A stretch of DNA of 64,000 nucleotides from positions 558,001-622,000 of the forward strand of contig JBBPSI010000001.1 in NCBI GenBank assembly GCA_038093515.1. The letters are read 5' to 3'. Below the pieces are notes generated by a model. The model worked only from the letters and a program-made list of their open reading frames with translations, made no database searches and was not told where the DNA came from. Within the stretch, counting starts at the first letter, position 1, and every line of letters begins with the position of its first letter. The translations under genes were made by a program, and so were the position numbers. This stretch comes from Butyriboletus loyo (taxonomy: Eukaryota > Basidiomycota > Agaricomycetes > Boletales > Boletaceae). Positions 53,608-64,000 of this stretch are shown piece by piece.

Positions 53608-55210
53608 CTAGATATGATCTAGCCACACACTACTCGCTGCTGCATGGCCGCATCCATCCACATGGTATATGGAGTTGGGGACTCCGCCGGCAAGACATAA
53701 GACCGGTACTGACCAAACGTTCCCTGACCCATCTCGTCCGTAGAACGCGCCTTCTTCGTCGACGTCTTCCAAACCCTCCAAACCCTCCTCCATACCTTGG
53801 TCCCCGACAATGCGAACCATCCTCACGCCATTCTTCCATGACTGGTACAGTCTGCTGCGGATGGCCGTGAGTTGCGCAAGACCTTCATCCCAACCTCTCT
53901 CGAACTGAGCACGAATGGCGTCGTGTTTGTCCTTGTGTAACGTGCTTGTAGTCGTGCTCAACGAGCAGAGAGTTGGAGGTGATGGGACTATACGAACTTT
54001 TGGGACTACTGTGTTCGCCCGAAAGGCAGGGGCGGTTGTTCTCGTTGGCGAATCTCGCAATGATATTGTTGCAGCTGCCAATCCACGACGACCTGGGCGG
54101 GCGCGTCTAGCCACGACAATCTCTTCTTCGGGTACAGTCACAAGTTCTGGGTCGGGGCTGGTGCGAATCGCGTGAGCCTCTAGCCAAGTCTTGAACTTTT
54201 TCTCTCGTGCTTTGGCTGCCTTGACAGTCACCAGTGCACAAGCCTTTCCGACGTTCGCCCATTCATTCTCCTGGGCGTCGCCCCACGTCACGTTACACCC
54301 ATCTACTATCAAATGCATTAACTGCCGAAACCGCGCCGCCAGCGCCTCCACGTCGGTCAATCGAACATTGCAAGTCGACAGATCTAAGATGCGGAGTCCG
54401 GGCATGGAACGAGGTGAGTTGTAGATAAAGGGGGCAACCTGTCTGGACGGAATTCGTAGTCGCAAACTCGTCAGAGAACGGAAGCATGGCGAACAAGCCA
54501 ACGTATTGATTGGGTCAAGGCAAAAGAACACCAGGGGTTGTGCGAAACGCTGTCTGCGGGCTATTTCCGCGTCCAGAGAGTCTTGTACGATCGATAAGGT
54601 GGAGAAGTTGACTGTCGGCCATCGAGAGAGCGCTTCCAAGGTAGTGTCGAAGTATACACCCTGATTTCTTAAGTTAGCGAGCCGAGCATACTTGTGCTGC
54701 CCCTTCCCACCTTGAGAAACTGATAATATGTTGCTCTCTGTACACTGGGGTAGTGGTCAGCAGGAAACCTTGGTCACGAGAAGCGCCATGGCTTACTTAC
54801 TATGGTCTGAAACGCAATGAGATGTAATCCAAGGCTTCCCTCGGCTTCTCCAGCATTTCCTCTAGATGTTCCGGTGCAAAATTCGGCCCAATAAACAGCG
54901 TGATCCTGGAGAGCTGCGAGAGGAGAGCCATTAGGTTGACCACCACGTCCGCATCTACACTCCATGTTTCAAGAGATAATTCTTTAATCCAGCGTGGCTC
55001 CTCGAGGCATCCTCGTAATCGACGATATAGCTGCACCACACTCTCCGCTGACTTGAGGCGGATGTATTCAAATAAGTGGTGCAAAGGCACCGGGGAACGT
55101 GGGATAGCCCTGGTGAGCGACAAGGTAGTCTGTTGCCGTTCGTCTCGGGGGACGTGTTCCAGTATCCCGGAGTATACCTCTGGGGGAAGTCCGGCGAGAT
55201 ATGGTATCAT
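53608..55210 (-). CDS. F-box-like/leucine-rich protein
   Basis: Exons on the minus strand: 55210-54801, 54744-54711 (34 nt), 54660-53608 (498 residues). The start IPYLAGLPPEVYSGILEHVP resembles a degenerate F-box (LPxEVxxxILxxV). Leucine-rich segments follow (RITLFIGPNFAPEHLEEML, LTSLRLRIPSR, LRILDLSTC, LIVDGC). After ~residue 300 the sequence is Arg/Thr/Ser-rich and then Glu-rich. It may be a substrate receptor for SCF ubiquitin ligase, but the F-box is weak. Fungal genomes of this group carry many such single genes. Confidence 0.72.
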
Positions 55211-55382
55211 GATGAGGAAGGTAAGTTGATGGTTACGTCGACCGGACTCACTGATCAACTTGTCTCAAGGATGATTTTCTTCCGGCCAATCGTCGATAAG
55301 CTGAGAAATCGTTCCGATGGATACCATCATGCGCCGATACATTGAAGAGAGGCGTGTCAAATCCGCATGTACATAGCACACT

Positions 55383-56585
55383 TCAAAGGAGCGGCCCTAC
55401 GATACTTGTTCTGAGGGATAACTCGGATCCTTCCTCGCCCAGGACCAGCATCTCTACTCCTTTCTCTACCACTTCTCTCGTTTTCTGTCTTCCAGTCCAG
55501 GAACTTACGCGAGGAGTGCACGCCACCGCGTGCGCGCCGATATGACTCACGACCGTTCTTGCCAGTTCAGTGTTCCCACCTGTTCCCCTCCGTTCCCTAT
55601 AAGCACCCAAAAACGATACAATAATAGTCCGAGTCGCCTCCTCTCGCGCTGGATGGAATTCGGATAGAGTGTACATCTCTGCGCAAAATTGGCCGAGATC
55701 TAGTCCAGGTAACCCGGTCTTGCTAAGTTCCCAGTCCAGGACATATAGCTTCTCTACACCCTCTATAGTTCCGTCCGTTGCACGCCTAAGCGACACCATG
55801 ATATTGCCTGGCCAGAAATCTCCATGTGTCAGGGGATCGGAGGTGGACGCAGCGTAGATGGCCCGTTGCATCCTCTCTGCCAGCTTTGATATCGTCATCA
55901 TCTTTGCTTCAGGAATTCCAAGAAATGGATCCGAGAGTGAGGGAATGTCATCCCTTCCCATCAAAGTGGACTCGAGTCGTCCGTAAGTCATGAGGGCCGA
56001 GATGTACTTGCCAACCTGATTGTTTGCAAACAGAGTCAGGTTGGTGTTAGATTTCTGGTTCCAGGCATGGACGCTGCTGATGAATTCGCCGAGGGCAGTG
56101 CCAATCTGCTCCGAAACGGCCTTTGGCAAACCCTCTTCGATGAGTAGATTTTTCAGCGTTCGACAATCCTTCCCTGCGTCATCCATGATCATGACATGTC
56201 TTTCCACGTCGAATAAATGGACAGTAGGAACTGTGATAAACGTGGGGATGCCGGCTGTGGACAGCTGGCCTACGAGACGAAGTGCTTGGAGTTCGATGAG
56301 CTGATTTTCATTGTTAGTACACCAGGACAGTCTTGGTAAGCTAACGAGTACCTGGCGTTTCTGGTCAAACGGAACTTTTGTGGCCGATGCAGCAACGTAT
56401 GGAGGAGCATATTTCAGGACAAGCGTCTGGCGACCAGCGAATGCTGTGTGAAGGTGTATCCTATATACGAAATTACCCGTGCCCCCAGTGAGTTTCTCCA
56501 TCGTATGAGCAGCGAATTCAGGGTTATCCTGCAGGTATGCCTGGATACCTGGTACGGTTGCTAGAGCGTCGATAACACTTGTCAT
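55383..56585 (-). CDS. APH/methylthioribose-kinase-type phosphotransferase
   Basis: Exons on the minus strand: 56585-56352 and 56300-55383 (383 residues). Kinase-like fold with LTGGTGNFVYRIHL as the nucleotide loop, LVLKYAPPYVA (the Lys), the catalytic HGDFWPGNIMV (Asp base and Asn) and the metal-binding VLDWELSKTGLPGLDLGQF. Family members phosphorylate aminoglycosides, choline, methylthioribose or small sugars; the substrate cannot be told. The 51-nt intron is in frame and carries a perfect tactaac branch point 11 nt before its acceptor, which argues it is really spliced. Confidence 0.88.
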   Translation of the reverse strand: MTSVIDALATVPGIQAYLQDNPEFAAHTMEKLTGGTGNFVYRIHLHTAFAGRQTLVLKYAPPYVAASATKVPFDQKRQVLVSLPRLSWCTNNENQLIELQALRLVGQLSTAGIPTFITVPTVHLFDVERHVMIMDDAGKDCRTLKNLLIEEGLPKAVSEQIGTALGEFISSVHAWNQKSNTNLTLFANNQVGKYISALMTYGRLESTLMGRDDIPSLSDPFLGIPEAKMMTISKLAERMQRAIYAASTSDPLTHGDFWPGNIMVSLRRATDGTIEGVEKLYVLDWELSKTGLPGLDLGQFCAEMYTLSEFHPAREEATRTIIVSFLGAYRERRGTGGNTELARTVVSHIGAHAVACTPRVSSWTGRQKTREVVEKGVEMLVLGEEGSELSLRTSIVGPLL

Positions 56586-57408
56586 CTTTTCAGGGATTGT
56601 CAGAGGAGGTGAGTGATGATTACTAGCCCTCAAAGATCCTCGCTTTCTCAGAATTTGTATATGAGCGGCCAAAACTTCGAGTCACCGGATATTGAACAAG
56701 TTCCAGAATCATGGTGACTTGTTCATCAAGGCGGTACCGAGAGCGTCACGACAATCTTTCAACGTGGGTGAACGCTGCCCCATACGGTCAGCTATGCCGT
56801 ACCGATATCCATTCGGACACAGACTCTGAGAAAAACATGTAAAATTTCCATCTCATTCAATAAGAATGACACAGGAACAGCCATCTTTTTTTCGTCAGCT
56901 ATTCTCCAATCAGAACTCTCAAGTGGCTTGTGCGATGACGTTACAAACATGTCGTTACAGAGCAAGTCAGAACGCCGGTCCGCCAGGACACGCACCGCAA
57001 CTAGTCCGCATTGTCAACCAATGCAAGGATCGCAACCAATGTACACGTCCATCCAGACACAGCACTAGGCGTGAGTCGGATGATGGGAAAGATACCCATA
57101 ATTCCGTGGTAAAACAGGAATCCTTTTCTTGAAGAAGCTCCAGTTTGTAGGTGGGCCTATCTGACATGCAAGGCGCTGGCTCGGAGGGAATGACCAAGAC
57201 TGCCGACAGCGCCACAGTGGATGACATACAATTCTCGAGCGTCGGCGCGTCGCCGATACTTAGTTTCCTTGGTGGCTGTTACGGCGCGTATGGCCGAGTC
57301 AGGTAGACGCGCATCCACAGAAGCGAACGAGGAAATACAAGAGATAAATTGTTAGGATACGACAGCTTACAACAAAGTCCTAAGTTGGTTTTACAGCATA
57401 GGCACGAA
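56586..57408. other. Long intergenic region between APH kinase and eEF2
   Basis: About 820 bp between two minus-strand genes: promoter of the APH-kinase gene and the 3' flank of eEF2. Small open frames on both strands show no recognisable motif. I looked for a tRNA or other small RNA and found none I can support. Confidence 0.5.
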
Positions 57409-60400
57409 TTACAGCTTGTCGTAGTAGTAGTCGAGGGGGGGAATGTCGGGCTACGAATCAAAACATATTAGCAGCCACGGGAATAACAGTTCAAGAATGG
57501 TGCTTACCTTGAGACCCTTGCGTGTACGAATGCTCTTAACGAGCTCTTCAAGCTTGCTGCCCTTATCAAGAGGAGCTAAGAATAACATGCATTCAGTACG
57601 TAGTATTGCTAACTCGATCTGACCACTTACAGCCATTCATGACCTCCCAGTGGTCGAATACACTCTGGGGGAAAGCTTGACCTGCAGTTTGTGAACGGAG
57701 GTCCCCGTTGAAGCCGAAGGATTCCATGACAGGCAGGTATGCCTTGACGGTGAACATGGGCGTTCCGGGCCTCTGCTCCTCGCTGAAGACTTGACCACGA
57801 CGCTTGTTCAGCACACTGTAAATGCCACCGATGGCATTCTCGGGACATTGAATCTCGACTAAGACATGTGTCAGCCCTACGTCAGATCAAGAAGTGAGAA
57901 ACATTGTACCAAGGTAAACGGGCTCCTGGAGACCTGGTGTAGCAAGCAGGCAGGCAGCATAGCAAACACGCCGACATGTTGGGATGATTTGACCTCCACC
58001 ACGGTGGATAGCATCGGTGTGTAGCTAAAGACATCTCAGATCAATGGGTTATACTGATAACGACAGCGACTTGGCTTACCGTCACATCCATGACGTTCAG
58101 ACGGATACCACGCATATTCTCTTCGGCACAGACACCTTCCTTTGTTGCCCACTGGAATGCGGCAACACACGAATCCTTGATTTCGTTGAGGTACTGCACA
58201 CCTTTGGTGACATCAACCAACAAGTTAGGACCAGTGGTCTCAGGACCGAAACACCAGATCTTCCTGGCATCGGTGACATCCCAACCGTATTCATCGGCAA
58301 GGATACGAGCACGGGCTTTAAAATCATCACGAGCATTAATGGCGCCACCCTCGATGGCCTTGGTAAGTTCCTCATCGAGCGGCATAGCCTTCGCATACAG
58401 CCGGTTGTGCTTGTTCTGTGATTTAGAGAGGGCAACGATAGTAGATTCCGCCTTCACAGTCTCGCGGTAACCAACAACGGGGTCCGAGATCTTGAGAGGA
58501 ACACCTGCGTGGTCCTCTTGCAAGTCCTACATTTCCCCTAAGCAAATACTGAATGATAGCAAACTGGTAAACCTGACCTTCAGACAAATTTCCAAGTGGA
58601 GCTCTCCGGCACCTGCAACGATGTGCTCACCAGTCTCGGCGATCCACGCCTGGACACAAGGGTCTGACTTGGAGAGACGCTTGAGACCTTCTACAAGCTT
58701 GGGGAGATCAGATGCATTCTTGACTTCAACGGCGACCCGAACGACAGGCGACACGGAGAACTTCATGACCCTCATGTTGTGGGCAGTTTCAGAAGTAGTG
58801 AGAGTACCGCTCTTGAGCAAGAACTGATCGATGCCGACGAGACCGATAATGTTACCAGCAGGGCAATCCTCAATAGGCTCAATGTAACGACCCATCATGA
58901 GTACTGTGCGTTGGACAGACTTGACGAACAGGTCATCTTTCTTTCCAGGAATATAGTTGGGCCCTTGGATACGAATTTTGGGACCAGCACGGACCGTTCC
59001 GGAGAAGACACGACCAAAGGCGTAGAAGCGGCCTTTGTCGGACGTGGGGACCATCTTGGAGACGTAGAGAACGAGAGGTGCCTTTGGGTCACAGTCACGG
59101 ACACCAATAGCTGATTCGTCATCCATGGGACCCTCATACAAGGTCTCAACACGGTAGCGCTGAGCCGTGGCGGGAGAGGGTAGGTGAATGACTATCATCT
59201 CCAGGAGAGCCTCGCCGGCGGGCAAAAACTTGCGCATGATGGTCTTGAGGAGGGCCTTGGCATCGGAAATCTCCTTCTCCTCGGAAGTAAGCTTAATCTC
59301 AAGTTTCTCGCACATATTGTCAACTTGGTCCTTTTTGTGTTTCATAACGGCATCAAAGATCTTGAATATGGGGTCGAGCACGAACATATTGAAAGCACGC
59401 TCGAGGGGCTTGCCATCGGCATCCATAGACTTTGTAGCCCACTTGCGGGTTGCGGGATTGAAGAAGTTGTCACCCCAAAGCTTGGTAATGAGCTTGTCTT
59501 TGGGGACACCAAATTTCTTAGAGTATCTCCCGGCAAACTGACGGAGGGTGAAGCCCCATCCGTGGAGGCCGGAAGCGAAGGCGACGGTACCCTTGTCAGG
59601 ATAGACCTGGACGTCACCAAGGGCGGCGTCATGGTAAGTCGAAATGATGACGTTGACAGTCTCGACTGTGCGCTGGAACGACTGATAGAGGTCTTCCTTC
59701 TGAACTTGGAGCTCGAGGAGAGCACGGTCGACCTTGTTGATGACGACGACGGGTTTGATACGTTCTGTAAGAGCCTGGCGCAAAACGGTTTCTGTCTGAA
59801 CGCAAACGCCTTCGATACAGTCGACGACAACGAGGGCACCGTCTGTGACGCGGAGGGCGGCGGTGACTTCGGAGGAGAAGTCGACGTGCCCGGGAGAGTC
59901 GATCAAGTTGATCAAGAATTCATGGCCTGATGGGATCGGATTGGTAAGAGTCACTGTATAGATACTCGCTCATACCGCCTGTTTTTTGCTTGATGACATC
60001 GACATCTTCCTTGTTCATTTCAAAGTACATGGAGATGGCGGTCGATTTGATGGTAATCCCACGCTCCTTTTCGTCTTCACGGGTATCTGTGAAACGCATG
60101 TCTCCAGCCTTTGCTGATGCGATGATACCAGCCTTGGAGACAAGGGAGTCGGTAAGGGTAGATTTTCCATGATCGACTGGAGGGATTAGATTAGATGGCG
60201 ATATCGAGCGATGGCGGTGCGACACTGACCATGGGCGATGACACTCATGTTACGAATGTTGGTGGGCCGGTCCATGAGGCCGCGGACCTGGTCTGTTCAG
60301 GGTGAGGTACGGGTGAAAATGGGGGAGGCGGGCGGTCTCTCACCTACGGTGAAGTTACTGATGATGGGTGATGAGCATAGCGATGATGAAGGGAGCGAAC

Positions 60401-60417
60401 GAGAGAACGTACACCAT
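57409..60417 (-). CDS. EFT: Translation elongation factor 2 (eEF2)
   Basis: GTPase that translocates peptidyl-tRNA. Exons on the minus strand: 60417-60413 (5 nt), 60357-60344 (14 nt), 60292-60230, 60176-59976, 59926-58578, 58526-58080, 58024-57910, 57858-57631, 57575-57508, 57450-57409; 843 residues (yeast 842). Motifs: [17 protein letters not shown] (P-loop, across an intron), [46 protein letters not shown]; domain IV carries [15 protein letters not shown] with the His that becomes diphthamide; the C-terminus is [13 protein letters not shown]. The start exon encodes only Met and part of Val. A purine-rich tract on the plus strand just upstream (gggagggggggaaggaagg) is a CT-rich leader for this gene. 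Confidence 0.97.
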
Positions 60418-60680
60418 GATGTCTAAAAGGTACAGATAGAAAACGACAAAGGGAGGGGGGGAAGGAAGGAGTCGGTTGCAAGCCCCTGGACTGCAGCTCG
60501 GTGTATGGACTCAAAAGATATCTTTTCTCCGTCGGGCGGGTTATCGATCGCGTTCAGGGCAGGTACGGAGATGAATCACGTGAGCCCAGAGCCACGTGAT
60601 TATCTAATCTGATCATGGTAGTCACGTGAGTTGGTCATGAGCGAGTCACCCAGATTTATCGACAAGATGGCAATATTTAA
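60418..60680. promoter_or_regulatory. Divergent promoter, eEF2 / alanyl-tRNA synthetase
   Basis: 263 bp between the outermost start codons. On the eEF2 strand the ~40 bases before the start are a CT-rich tract, a known feature of highly expressed fungal housekeeping genes. On the other side, an AT-rich element (caatatttaaatg) abuts the first AlaRS ATG. Three cacgtga-type elements (E-box like) occur at 60578, 60594 and 60622. Confidence 0.55.

Positions 60681-64000
<3,320 letters not shown>

Noticed and set aside
56586..57408. tRNA, small RNA or small gene in the eEF2 3' flank
   Set aside because: No cloverleaf, box A/B pair or conserved peptide could be found by eye.

Overview
The window is nuclear DNA from a filamentous fungus, most likely a basidiomycete of the Agaricomycetes. 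Genes are dense and cut by many introns of about 45-65 bases. The gene set is eukaryotic (Mediator, TAF1, syntaxin-5, eEF2, a PacC factor). The low-complexity regulators and the transposase-type zinc-finger gene are inferred to be basidiomycete in style. Lineage cannot be fixed from sequence alone. I see no rRNA, tRNA, CRISPR array, intact transposon or bacterial-style operon.

Layout. 0-9 kb: the 3' part of an F-box/LRR-like gene, proteasome lid subunit RPN5, mitoribosomal mS23, MED7, a BCL7-domain gene, and a membrane carbon-nitrogen hydrolase of the Lnt type. 9-16.5 kb: two large low-complexity proteins of unknown function. 17-27.5 kb: bifunctional purine enzyme ADE5,7, an ankyrin-CCCH protein, a GpsA-type glycerol-3-phosphate dehydrogenase with a presequence, syntaxin SED5, and nucleolar NOP6. 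27.5-38 kb: an unknown Ser/Pro-rich protein, an MGST3-like MAPEG enzyme, ribosome-assembly chaperone RRB1, a PA28-gamma type proteasome activator, and TAF1. 37.6-50 kb: PacC/Rim101, myosin regulatory light chain, an LSB5-like VHS-GAT protein, a transposase-like zinc-finger protein, UTP11, a GPI-anchored PLC-like enzyme, an unknown Gln-rich protein, a bHLH factor and a BSP-type metallopeptidase. 49.7-64 kb: CTD phosphatase FCP1, an FHIT-type hydrolase, a leucine-rich protein, an APH-family kinase, eEF2, and alanyl-tRNA synthetase running off the right edge.

From about 29 kb onward, strands often alternate, giving divergent pairs that share 90-265 bp of upstream DNA and convergent pairs with 75-180 bp between stop codons. 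The genes do not form one pathway. Recurring themes are RNA polymerase II transcription (MED7, TAF1, FCP1), ribosome production and translation (RRB1, NOP6, UTP11, mS23, eEF2, AlaRS) and the proteasome (RPN5, PA28). Exon models below were built by hand from splice sites, reading phase and family similarity. The coding length of each complete model is a multiple of three.

The most noteworthy signals are in gene structure: several GC-AG introns whose donors are mostly gcgag-type, a run of 9-, 14- and 18-nt exons in the PA28 gene, a 5-nt start exon in eEF2, and candidate dual-targeting starts in two enzymes. I found no convincing previously undescribed multi-gene system.
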